NCBI GenBank assembly: GCA_023428465.1
Contig: JAEYXM010000234.1
Coordinates: 1-32,542 of the forward strand
Source: Actinomycetes bacterium
GTDB taxonomy: Bacteria > Actinomycetota > Actinomycetes > Actinomycetales > Cellulomonadaceae
Length of the DNA stretch: 32,542 nucleotides
Reading direction: 5' to 3'
Position numbers and translations under genes: made by a program. Below are positions 1 to 6,996 of this stretch, piece after piece. The stretch's first letter is position 1, and every line of letters begins with the position of its first letter. The notes under the pieces are model-generated. The model was given only the letters and a program-made list of their open reading frames with translations. It was not told the DNA's origin and made no database searches.

Positions 1-1
1 C

Positions 2-124
2 AACGGCATCATCGAGCTGCACCGCCGCATCGCACGCGGCTACCGCAACCCCGACAACTACCGCCTACGCATGCTCCTCGTCGCCGGCGGCCTCGACATC
101 ACACCCCCACCGGAAGTCCGATGA
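2..124 (+). mobile_element. ISL3-type transposase, C-terminal end (partial)
   Basis: An open frame enters from the left edge and ends at TGA 122-124. The 40 visible residues include HRRIARGYRNPDNYRLRMLL, which I recognise as the conserved C-terminal tail of actinobacterial ISL3-family (DDE) transposases. The rest of the gene lies outside the window, so it cannot be said whether the copy is intact. I could not identify a terminal inverted repeat in the 138 bases that follow. Its presence marks the left side of a lower-GC segment (to about 3.2 kb) that may be acquired DNA. Family assignment is from the motif only. Confidence 0.75.
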
Positions 125-184
125 GCCCGTGAACGGAGGTGCGCGACTCAGGAGCGTCACCGGACGGGCGCGCTGAGGGAGCGG

Positions 185-210
185 AGTGGCGTCGCTGGAG
201 CCGCGCCACT
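185..210. terminator. Stem-loop between convergent genes (candidate terminator)
   Basis: AGTGGCG (185-191) pairs with CGCCACT (204-210) around a 12-base loop. It lies between the transposase tail (plus strand) and the end of the membrane-protein gene (minus strand), where a bidirectional terminator would be expected. There is no T-run on either side, so this is only a candidate. Confidence 0.3.
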
Positions 211-262
211 GCGGCGGCCCGCCGTTCGAGGAGCAGTACGGAGTCGAGCTGCTCCGCGGGTG

Positions 263-1033
263 TCAACTTCCCTCCAGTGCCTCCCGATACTCCTCGGCGA
301 GGTCAGGCACCAGATGGCTTTCCAAACCGGTGGGGGCGTCCCCGGGGATGAACGCCACAGGGATGTCGCCAATGACTTCCCGCGCCAGCTCCCGGACTCT
401 AGATTGCGCTTCGGGATCCTCGAGTAACGCCGTGCTACCAACGGTAATGCCTGATAGGCCCGGAGATGGGCCGACCGTGAGGACCTGAATCCCACGCTCC
501 CCAAGGGCCGCGTTGAGTGCCGACGTGGCCTCCTCCAGCTCGGCGAGCCGGTAGGGCGCTGAAACGTACTCCACGATGATCCCCGCCCCCTCGGCTTCAC
601 TCAGGATGCTGGCGACCTCCGGCGGGACCGTGCCGTGCCAGGTGACCTCAATGATAAGCGGGGCGGTCCCGATCCCCAAGCCTCCGAAGTCCTCGTTGCC
701 ATCAGCCACCGCATGGACTCTCTCAGTGAACCCAAGAACCGTTTCCTGGGCGTGAAGCAGACTCTCCTCTTCAGCGGTGATGCACGCCCCGTCGCACTCC
801 GAGGATCCTGGGACGCCTGCAGGTCCCATCTCGATGGGTGTCGCGACTGACCACGGTGAGGTGATCAGTACCGCAGCCGTGAAGGCAGCCACCGCCCCTC
901 CGACGATGGCCCGGCGCCGCTTACGAGCCGCTCGACGGTGCCTAATCACACTCCAAACATCACTGGAGTCGAGCGGCAGAGGCGGTAGAGCGTCCGCATC
1001 GGCACGAATGCGCTCCTCAAGGCGCGTTTCCAT
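263..1033 (-). CDS. Single-pass membrane protein with protease-propeptide-like ectodomain, putative anti-sigma/sensor
   Basis: The protein has 256 residues. Residues 1-42 are cytoplasmic and end in a strongly basic stretch (RHRRAARKRRR); a transmembrane helix follows at about 43-62, and the remaining 190 residues should be extracytoplasmic. It starts 11 nt after the sigma-factor stop, so the two are probably co-transcribed, the usual arrangement for a sigma factor and its membrane partner. The cytoplasmic part lacks the HxxxCxxC zinc motif of classical ZAS anti-sigma factors. The ectodomain carries a Cys pair (C80, C84). From about residue 100 to 200 it can be lined up by eye with the propeptide of the secreted protease encoded just upstream: shared HG, P, IVE-x-V, Y, LE, GI and SG-x2-VG at nearly constant spacing. 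The anti-sigma role is inferred from position and topology; the resemblance is read from the sequence. Confidence 0.7.
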   Translation of the reverse strand: METRLEERIRADADALPPLPLDSSDVWSVIRHRRAARKRRRAIVGGAVAAFTAAVLITSPWSVATPIEMGPAGVPGSSECDGACITAEEESLLHAQETVLGFTERVHAVADGNEDFGGLGIGTAPLIIEVTWHGTVPPEVASILSEAEGAGIIVEYVSAPYRLAELEEATSALNAALGERGIQVLTVGPSPGLSGITVGSTALLEDPEAQSRVRELAREVIGDIPVAFIPGDAPTGLESHLVPDLAEEYREALEGS

Positions 1034-1044
1034 TACCGTCTCCT

Positions 1045-1653
1045 CTAGTCTCTCGGATGGGGGTAGGCATCGGTGTCTGCAGTGGAGAGGTATCGCCGCA
1101 GTTGCGTCAAACCGCGGGACCCGGAGGACTTCACAGTTCCCAATGGAACACCGAGCGTCTCCGCGACCTCGGCTTCCGACAAGCCCTCGACGTACCGCAG
1201 GACGACAATCCGCCGACTCTTCTCGTTGAGTCCGCGAAGAGCAGTCACGAGGTCCTCGTGGCGCGGGGCGGGCGGCTCGGGCCGGACCCTCTCCAGCTCG
1301 GCTAGCCGGGTGGGATCAACGAGCACTTCACGCCGCCGTCGCCTCCAGGTGTCGATCTTCTGGTTCAGGAGCACGCGGCGTGCGTAGGTGAGCGGGTCTC
1401 CCGTCCGTGCCCTGGACCAGGCGAAGTACACGCGGACCATGGTCTCCTGCACCAGCTCCGACGCCCTGTGTTGGTCGCCGGTGACGAGGAACGCCAAGCG
1501 GCCCAGTGGCGCCATCGACTCCGCCATGAAGGACGCAAACTCGGCGTCGCGACTGACCGGAGGCACGAGGTGCACGTCCGCCCGCTCCGCGTCGGCGGGC
1601 TCTTCGCGGGAACCAGCGACCCTCGGCATGGCGGCTGCACCCAGGGCGGTCAT
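1045..1653 (-). CDS. SigE-family RNA polymerase sigma factor (ECF-like)
   Basis: With the ATG at 1653 the product has 202 residues. Sigma-70 region 2 spans about residues 35-100 (ASELVQETMVRVYFAW, then a basic KIDTWRRRRRE stretch). Region 4 spans about 135-190 (LRGLNEKSRRIVVLRYVEGL, then the helix-turn-helix SEAEVAETLGVPLGTVKSSG). The compact two-domain build and sequence are those of the actinobacterial SigE family of ECF-type factors. An in-frame GTG at 1698 is rejected because it lies inside the upstream terminator stem. ATG 1653 sits about 7 nt after a candidate -10 element and could be leaderless; ATG 1629 is a further alternative. The gene lies between the protease and the membrane protein, all on the minus strand. 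It probably directs this locus, possibly itself, but its target promoters cannot be proved from sequence. Confidence 0.88.
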   Translation of the reverse strand: MTALGAAAMPRVAGSREEPADAERADVHLVPPVSRDAEFASFMAESMAPLGRLAFLVTGDQHRASELVQETMVRVYFAWSRARTGDPLTYARRVLLNQKIDTWRRRRREVLVDPTRLAELERVRPEPPAPRHEDLVTALRGLNEKSRRIVVLRYVEGLSEAEVAETLGVPLGTVKSSGSRGLTQLRRYLSTADTDAYPHPRD

Positions 1654-1659
1654 ACCCCT

Positions 1660-1688
1660 AACACGTTTGGACACGGACCAAAGGTTCC
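1660..1688 (-). promoter_or_regulatory. Candidate ECF-type promoter of the sigma-factor gene
   Basis: Read on the minus strand, GGAAC (plus coordinates 1684-1688) is followed after 18 nt by CGTGTT (1660-1665). This resembles the GGAAC / CGT pattern of ECF-type promoters and would place the start of transcription near 1653, the proposed start codon. It suggests autoregulation. It is a single pattern match, and no equivalent GGAAC was seen in front of the protease gene. Confidence 0.35.
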
Positions 1689-1691
1689 ACA

Positions 1692-1730
1692 GGGTCACCC
1701 CGGCCGGCAGGCTCCAGGCCGGGGTGACCC
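1692..1730 (-). terminator. Strong hairpin after the protease gene
   Basis: A perfect 14-bp inverted repeat: GGGTCACCCCGGCC (1692-1705) and GGCCGGGGTGACCC (1717-1730), with an 11-base loop. It begins 31 nt past the protease stop codon and lies just upstream of the sigma-factor promoter, so it should separate the protease transcript from the sigma-factor transcript. The U-tract is poor, as is common in high-GC actinobacteria. Confidence 0.7.
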
Positions 1731-1761
1731 CGGAGGCGTCACAACCAGGTCGCCTAGTCGA

Positions 1762-3120
1762 TCACCCGTACATCATGCTTACGCTGCTCACACCGTGGCC
1801 GGTCAGTGCTGTCATGATCCGGTTGATCGGCGTGACGTGGACGTTTGCGTAACAATTCGGCGAAACGTCAGGGTTGGTGGTTGCCGGGCACGGTAGCCCT
1901 GCGGTCCCCCCTCGGATAATTCCGTACCCGTGGACCGTGCCGTCCGCCTTGACGCGGTAGACTGGCCCACCGCTATCTCCCCCAGCCACAATAGGCACAG
2001 TTGCTCCGTACGTGCTGTACGCACTGAACGCCCAGGTATTGCGACCGTCGAGATTGGACTCGAATACGGGGGCGCCGCTTCTCTTGATTTGGCAGACCGT
2101 TCCCATGGTGGCACCCGACATGCACCCAACCTCGCCGATGTCCATCGCGTACGCGCTTGAAACAACTACTGAGCTACTAGTCGAGTAGGTCCCGGTGAAG
2201 ATGCGAGGTGTCGCAGTATCCGACGGCTGAAGACGCACCAGAATCGCGTCAAGGTTGTTGGTCTCCTCCAGGACACCAATCCATTTCGTCGTTCCGACGT
2301 ATCTCGGCGCTGTGACACTACCGGTCGTGATGGTCCAGTCGTTGTGGTAGCCCGTACAGTGTCCTGCAGTAAGCAGATACTGGATGGCGTCCTGCGAAAT
2401 CATTGAGAACCCCGTCGTGCATGCCTCGACGTCATCTGAGTACGGGTCTGGAATGTAGATTCGAGCACCCCCGCGGAACGGCGTGCCATAGACGTTGCGA
2501 CTGAGGGGTTCAACAACCTCGGCGCCAAGAGCCGTGGTCACCGGCACGCCGGGGATAACCAATGAAGCGGCGGAAAGTGTTCGACCGCTGGCTGCGTTTG
2601 CCTCCGCCCCCTGGCCAACAAGCCCAACCTGTAGCCCTGAGTAGGTGAGATCGCTGCCGATGTACGACCAGGCGATGCCGTCTCTATCCAGGCGCTCCGC
2701 AAGCCGCTCGATGGACCTCTCCAGTGCAGCGCTTCCGTAGGCCGTTTCTACCCTCTCTACGATCACACCGTCGGACTCCCAGGCGTTTCTCGCGATCTGG
2801 TCGATGCTGTCAGGGAGGCCGCCGTGGAAGTACACTTGTACGGCTCGCCGGCTGAAATCGAGACCCACGTCGGCGAACCCAGGGTGCTCGCCCACGGCTT
2901 CCCGAACCTGCGTGGAGTACTCCTTCAGCGTGTCTTGCAGTTCTAGGCTCCAGCCTTCCGGTGCATCTGGAACTGGGACACATTCATCTGATAGGGGATC
3001 GGGGATACAGGCCTCCACACTGTCCGGCACCTGTGCCGCGCCGGACCCGGCAGAAGCGAGTGTTGCGGATAAGCCCAGGCAGAGTGCCGCTGCGAACATT
3101 CCTCGCGACCCAAGTTTCAC
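1762..3120 (-). CDS. Secreted chymotrypsin-fold (S1) serine protease with propeptide
   Basis: The product has 452 residues and starts at GTG 3120, with a good AAAGGAG ribosome site 6 nt upstream. Residues 1-29 form a signal peptide. Residues about 55-205 form a propeptide-like region. The catalytic domain follows, with His254 in TAGHC, Asp291 in NNLDAILV and Ser383 in GGDSGGPVY, so the triad is complete. Likely disulphides are C234-C255, C333-C343 and C411-C423, each fitting S1-family spacing. The enzyme should be exported and cut proteins outside the cell, probably after self-removal of the propeptide. Its gene is followed by a strong terminator and then by a sigma factor and a membrane protein whose ectodomain resembles this propeptide. 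G+C is visibly low for the window (31 of 60 at 2161-2220), which hints at transfer. Substrate preference cannot be read. Confidence 0.9.
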   Translation of the reverse strand: MKLGSRGMFAAALCLGLSATLASAGSGAAQVPDSVEACIPDPLSDECVPVPDAPEGWSLELQDTLKEYSTQVREAVGEHPGFADVGLDFSRRAVQVYFHGGLPDSIDQIARNAWESDGVIVERVETAYGSAALERSIERLAERLDRDGIAWSYIGSDLTYSGLQVGLVGQGAEANAASGRTLSAASLVIPGVPVTTALGAEVVEPLSRNVYGTPFRGGARIYIPDPYSDDVEACTTGFSMISQDAIQYLLTAGHCTGYHNDWTITTGSVTAPRYVGTTKWIGVLEETNNLDAILVRLQPSDTATPRIFTGTYSTSSSVVVSSAYAMDIGEVGCMSGATMGTVCQIKRSGAPVFESNLDGRNTWAFSAYSTYGATVPIVAGGDSGGPVYRVKADGTVHGYGIIRGGTAGLPCPATTNPDVSPNCYANVHVTPINRIMTALTGHGVSSVSMMYG

Positions 3121-3447
3121 AATCGACTCCTTTGTCAGTGGCCTCTGTCGGCGCCGGCGCGCCTAGAGTATTCGAGAGCAAGTTGCGCGTGCGGCGTTTT
3201 GCGTCCCCGACTTTGTTTCGGATGCGTTAAGGGGCTTGGTCGCTGCCGATCTTGGAGGCCCGACACCTACCTCCCCAGACCACCACGCACCTGTCCGCGG
3301 TCGCGCTGCTGCTGGGCGCCGTGACGCCCTCCCGGTGCCCTGGGTTGACGTGGATGAACGTCTCGAGCTCTGCCCCTGCGGTACTCGGGTCGCCGGGTCG
3401 CCGATAATTGATATTGATGTCAGATCACGCCAAAGATCCGGGAGACA
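3121..3447. other. Intergenic region carrying the protease promoter
   Basis: These 327 bases hold no convincing gene. The protease ribosome site lies at 3127-3133. The minus strand further upstream has relatively AT-rich stretches (about 3160-3230, and around 3400-3430) where the protease promoter should lie, but I cannot assign -35/-10 boxes. No clear terminator was found after the acetyltransferase stop. Confidence 0.5.
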
Positions 3448-3939
3448 TCACTTGCCCGTCACGACCTTCACCCAGCGCTCCTCCATGCGGGACCGGTCGC
3501 GCGGTATCGGCATCCGCACGCCCGACGGCGCATACCCGAGCCGCTCGTACAGTCGCTGTGCGGCGTCGTCGCCGTCAGCCAACCAGGTCGACACCAGCGT
3601 CGCGCCATCCTGTCGCGCCTGCTCCTCGGCCGCGCCGATGAGCGCCGTCGCCGCACCTGCGCCCCGATGCTCCGGAGCCACCCAGCCGCCGATGAGGTGC
3701 CGCTCCTCCGGGGGTGCCCCCGGCTCGCTCGTCACGGACACGAGCCCGACGACGACATCGTCGGGCTGCCGCGCGACGAACCACGGCGTGCTCCTCAGGC
3801 GCATCCGCCAGTGGCTCTCCGTAAACCCGGTCTCGCGTTCCAGCGACGCCGCGTGCCACGCAGAGCCTTCGCGCAGCGCCCGCAGCCGGATGTCGCGCAG
3901 CTCCGCCCAGTGGTCCTCCGTCAGCCGTTCCACCCGCAT
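3448..3939 (-). CDS. GNAT-family N-acetyltransferase
   Basis: The product has 163 residues from ATG 3939 (MRVERLTEDHW); GGGAG lies about 10 nt upstream. The in-frame ATG at 3948 would leave only 1 nt after the same ribosome site, and the far upstream start adds sequence that does not resemble the family. GNAT core: the b4 strand and acetyl-CoA pyrophosphate loop WVAPEHRGAGAATALI (motif A, R/Q-x2-G-x-G/A), then the late motif AAQRLYERLGY, where the Tyr is the usual general acid. It should transfer acetyl from acetyl-CoA to a small molecule or protein amine in the cytoplasm. Substrate is unknown, and the neighbours do not help. Transcribed as a single gene or with the preceding large protein (gap of about 120 nt). 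Confidence 0.88.
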   Translation of the reverse strand: MRVERLTEDHWAELRDIRLRALREGSAWHAASLERETGFTESHWRMRLRSTPWFVARQPDDVVVGLVSVTSEPGAPPEERHLIGGWVAPEHRGAGAATALIGAAEEQARQDGATLVSTWLADGDDAAQRLYERLGYAPSGVRMPIPRDRSRMEERWVKVVTGK

Positions 3940-4057
3940 GGCATCCATGCTCCCAGGCCACCGCTCCCCCGGGCCGACGAACCGCCGACGCTCCCCCGTC
4001 GAACACCCGTTCGACACCTCGGTGACGTGCCTCGCGAGGGCGCACCCCACCGAGGTA

Positions 4058-6595
4058 TCAGGTGCAGAGCACCGTCTGCGTCTCGATGTCGGACCACACT
4101 TCCAAGCCGTCCGCGGCGACCACGTGGATGACGTCCGCCAGTTGCTCGGGTGCGGGAGCCAGGGTCTGGAGCAGGTTGGGCCGCTCGAGGAGCCGCTCGG
4201 GACGGAACCGCACCTCCCCCTCGCCGTCGGGCAGTGCGACGTAGAAGATGCCGGACTCCACGAGGTCCTGGAAGAAGTGGCTGCCGTAGGACAGCTCCGG
4301 CGAGAAACCCGCCTCCCGCATCGCCACCTCGCCGATGACCGCCATGTTGGCGAGCTCGGCGAAGCGCAGGGGCACCCCGAGCGCAGGCGTGGTGGTCCCC
4401 CACCGCCCCGGACCCAGGAGCATCACGCTCGACCCCTTGAGCGCCGCGTTCACGCGCCCGATGTGCCGCGCGACGGCGTACTTGTCCGGCTCGGAGAGCG
4501 CGAGGTACTCCAGCGGCCGGACGTAGACCACGCGGTCGAGTGGGATCCGTACGTTCCCGCCCATGAAGTTGCCGCGCCCGCGGAAGACGAAGTCGGGCGC
4601 CTCGGCGGGCAGCGGCACCGGCTTGCCGACACCACGCGTCTGCAGGGGCCGGCACTGCACCACGTTGATCCGGAGCTCGCCGGTGCGATCGAGGTTCCCC
4701 GTGAACTCCACGTCGACCGGGTGGTCGTAGGCCTTCTCGAGGATGTCGAGCACCCGTTGCATGACCCGCGGGAAGGGCGTGGTCGTCAACAGGCCCCGGA
4801 AGTCGACGATCTTCGCCTGGGGCGCGGGTCGGCCCGCCTCACGTGCCCGGCGCACCGCCTCCTGGTCCGGGCTCACGAACAGCGTCTCGTCGGCCTTGAG
4901 CTCACCCAGGGCCTCCTCGAAGCGCCGGCTGCGCCACATGTTCTCCCGCAGCGACAGCACGTCCACCCCGCGCTGGGAGTACTTCTTCTCCTCACCTCGC
5001 GACGTCGGCGGTGGCCGCAGCGGGTCGTCCAGGCACACCAGGCGCGCGTAGTCCCCCACCGTCCGGTCGACCGCGCGCGTCCCGAGCCCCAGGACCAGGC
5101 GCAGCATGCCGGCGTCGGCGTCCATGTCCCGGTCCCAGATGTAGAGGTTCTCGGAGTTCCCGACGCCCGCGAGGTGCGGGAAGTAGTCCTCGCCGTGCTG
5201 ATCCCCCGACACGCGCTGGACCAGGATCGCCATCTGCTCGTCGCGGTCGACGAGGCCGCGGTTGACCCGGTAGTCCAGGGCCTCCTCGCTCATGGTGCTC
5301 GCGTACACCTCGCGGACCGCGTGCTCGAAGGCCTCGAGCCGCTCCTCCGGGGTGCCCTGGTTGACGCAGAAGACGCTGTCGTACTTGCCGGCAAAGGCGT
5401 TGCCGAAGTCGTCCTCGAGCAGAGAGCTCGAGCGCACGATGATCGGCGACTGCCCGAAGTACTCGAGCATCTCGACGAACTGCTCGCGTACGCGCGCCGG
5501 GAAGACCCCGCCGAGCATCTTGCGGCGCAGCTCCTCGGCCTGGGCGTAGTAGCCCTCCGACGTCCGCTGCCGTGCCCGCAAGTGCCACCAGCCGTTCTGC
5601 ACCACGTACGTGTAGAAGACGTCCGTGCCGATGTAGTACGAGTCGTGCGGCTCGAGGCGACCCACGAGCTCGGCGTCGGCGGAGTGCTCGAGGATCTTGC
5701 GGGCGAGCAGCATGCCGACGCTCTTGCCCCCGATCCGCCCACTGCCGACCTCGCGCGAGGCGATCGCCAGCACGTCCGCGAGCGTGAAGTACCGCAGGCA
5801 CAGCTCGGCCATCCGCCCGCCCGCGGCCATGAGCATCTCGACGAGATGCCGTTTGATGGGCTCCTGCACCTCGACGGGCTGGTCGAGGGCGTCCGCGGCG
5901 CGCGCGAACGCGACCGTCCAGTGGTCGAGGCGGTCGCCCTGCCGCTGCACGGACGAGAACAGGTCCGCCACCTGCGAGCTCGCAGTGATCGACTCGGCCT
6001 CGTCGCCCTTGATCAGGTGCGGGAAGAACATCGTCGGCGAGTACCGCTGCCACGCCTTGAGCGGGTGGATGTAGAGGCTCCCGGAGACCTGGTACAGGTC
6101 GAGCAGCACCTGCGTCGTGTCCCGGATCGTGGCGATCGTGCCGTAGGTGTGCGCACCGCGGACCAGGGCGAAGTAGGCGACCGTGTCGAGCTCGTACAGG
6201 TAGGGGCACGTGATCTTGAAGAAGTTCCCGATCATCAGGTCGGAGTGCCAGTGCTCGAGCAGGTCGGTGAGCGAGTCGAACACGTAGAACGCGTGCAGGC
6301 CCTCGCGCTCGGCGAGCTGGTGCACCTCCATCGCGAAGGACTCGAAGCCCTGCGTGGGGTCCACGTGGTACGTCACCGTGTTCGGCCCGTCCGACACCAA
6401 CGGTGCGTGGTCGCCGAAGCGGACGTAGACGAGGCGGCGCCCGTCGGCCCGTGACCGCTCGACGAAAGCGTCGACCATGCGGCGGTACCCCTCGACGGTG
6501 TCCACCTGCCACACGACGTTGTCGCCCATGCGCAGCCCGTCGATCACATGGTCGAAGCCGGCCGAGCCGGTGCTGACGCGGTTGTGCCCGCTCAC
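4058..6595 (-). CDS. PEP/pyruvate-binding (PPDK_N ATP-grasp) protein with KaiC-like N-terminus
   Basis: Start GTG 6595 is set by the ribosome site GGGGGAGGGA just upstream, giving 845 residues. Residues 1-200 look like a KaiC/RecA-type domain (STGSAGFDHVIDGL; then LVYVRF), but where a P-loop should be there is MGDNVVWQVDTVEGY, with no GxxxxGKT/S, so ATP binding there is doubtful. Residues about 285-655 carry PPDK/PEP-synthase ATP-grasp signatures: IGGKSVGMLLA (288-298), IIVRSSSLLEDDFGNAFAGK (385-404) and DVEFTGN...QCRPLQTR (628-654). The phosphohistidine swivel domain and PEP/pyruvate barrel of true PEP synthase are absent. Instead there is a well-ordered C-terminal region with LLGPGRWGTTTPALGVPLRF (727-746) and SYGSHFFQDLVE. 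The fold and nucleotide use are reasonable; the reaction is unknown. The complete architecture suggests a real, non-classical enzyme. Confidence 0.85.
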   Translation of the reverse strand: MSGHNRVSTGSAGFDHVIDGLRMGDNVVWQVDTVEGYRRMVDAFVERSRADGRRLVYVRFGDHAPLVSDGPNTVTYHVDPTQGFESFAMEVHQLAEREGLHAFYVFDSLTDLLEHWHSDLMIGNFFKITCPYLYELDTVAYFALVRGAHTYGTIATIRDTTQVLLDLYQVSGSLYIHPLKAWQRYSPTMFFPHLIKGDEAESITASSQVADLFSSVQRQGDRLDHWTVAFARAADALDQPVEVQEPIKRHLVEMLMAAGGRMAELCLRYFTLADVLAIASREVGSGRIGGKSVGMLLARKILEHSADAELVGRLEPHDSYYIGTDVFYTYVVQNGWWHLRARQRTSEGYYAQAEELRRKMLGGVFPARVREQFVEMLEYFGQSPIIVRSSSLLEDDFGNAFAGKYDSVFCVNQGTPEERLEAFEHAVREVYASTMSEEALDYRVNRGLVDRDEQMAILVQRVSGDQHGEDYFPHLAGVGNSENLYIWDRDMDADAGMLRLVLGLGTRAVDRTVGDYARLVCLDDPLRPPPTSRGEEKKYSQRGVDVLSLRENMWRSRRFEEALGELKADETLFVSPDQEAVRRAREAGRPAPQAKIVDFRGLLTTTPFPRVMQRVLDILEKAYDHPVDVEFTGNLDRTGELRINVVQCRPLQTRGVGKPVPLPAEAPDFVFRGRGNFMGGNVRIPLDRVVYVRPLEYLALSEPDKYAVARHIGRVNAALKGSSVMLLGPGRWGTTTPALGVPLRFAELANMAVIGEVAMREAGFSPELSYGSHFFQDLVESGIFYVALPDGEGEVRFRPERLLERPNLLQTLAPAPEQLADVIHVVAADGLEVWSDIETQTVLCT

Positions 6596-6691
6596 AGTTC
6601 CCTCCCCCGGCGGCTCACTGGCGCGCCGGGGGCCAGTCTGCCGCGTCGCGCGCCGTCGTCGCGGCACGTCCCGGCATGGCAGGGTAGATCC

Positions 6692-6961
6692 ATGGCAGAC
6701 CGCTCCCCCGAACCCGACGACGACCTCACCGGCGAGGACGAGGAGACGCCGAACCCGTCGCTCTTCGAGCGCTGGTGGTGGCAGGCGTTCATGGTCGCAG
6801 CCATCGGCCTCGTGGTCATCGGCTTCCAGTGGCAGGTCATCAGCAAGGGCGAGGCGATCCTCGCCAACTGGCTGATGGTCGGCCTGGGTGCCGCGGCCGT
6901 GGTGGTCGGCGCGGTCCTGTACCGCAAGGACCGCCCCCAGGAGCCCGGCGACGACGCCTGA
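6692..6961 (+). CDS. Small two-helix membrane protein
   Basis: The product has 89 residues from ATG 6692, with AGGG about 7 nt upstream. The frame stays open further upstream but that part overlaps the divergent gene and is not protein-like. The N-terminus (about 30 residues) is acidic and polar; two hydrophobic helices follow at about 34-51 (FMVAAIGLVVIGF) and 57-78 (NWLMVGLGAAAVVVGAVLY), and the tail is short and charged. It is an unrecognised actinobacterial small integral membrane protein, divergent from the PEP/pyruvate-binding protein gene and convergent with pyc. No function can be proposed. Confidence 0.7.
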   Translation: MADRSPEPDDDLTGEDEETPNPSLFERWWWQAFMVAAIGLVVIGFQWQVISKGEAILANWLMVGLGAAAVVVGAVLYRKDRPQEPGDDA

Positions 6962-6964
6962 GGG

Positions 6965-6996
6965 CGCCTGACGACCTCCGGTCGCAGCCTCAGGCG
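6965..6996. terminator. Stem-loop at the convergent end of pyc (candidate)
   Basis: CGCCTGA (6965-6971) pairs with TCAGGCG (6990-6996) across an 18-base loop, overlapping the pyc stop codon. Position between two convergent genes fits a bidirectional terminator, but the stem is short and there is no T-run. Confidence 0.3.

Noticed and set aside
1654..1698. GTG 1698 as start of the sigma factor
   Set aside because: The codon lies inside the 14-bp terminator stem and upstream of the candidate promoter.
3236..6454. Plus-strand open frame of over 1000 codons
   Set aside because: It is antisense to the PEP/pyruvate-binding gene and mirrors its high third-position G+C; its Arg/His/Val-rich product has no domain. 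The minus-strand protein has clear motifs.
6596..6667. Upstream start for the PEP/pyruvate-binding protein
   Set aside because: GTG 6595 has a strong ribosome site, and the extra 24 residues are Arg/Pro-rich and overlap the likely divergent promoter.
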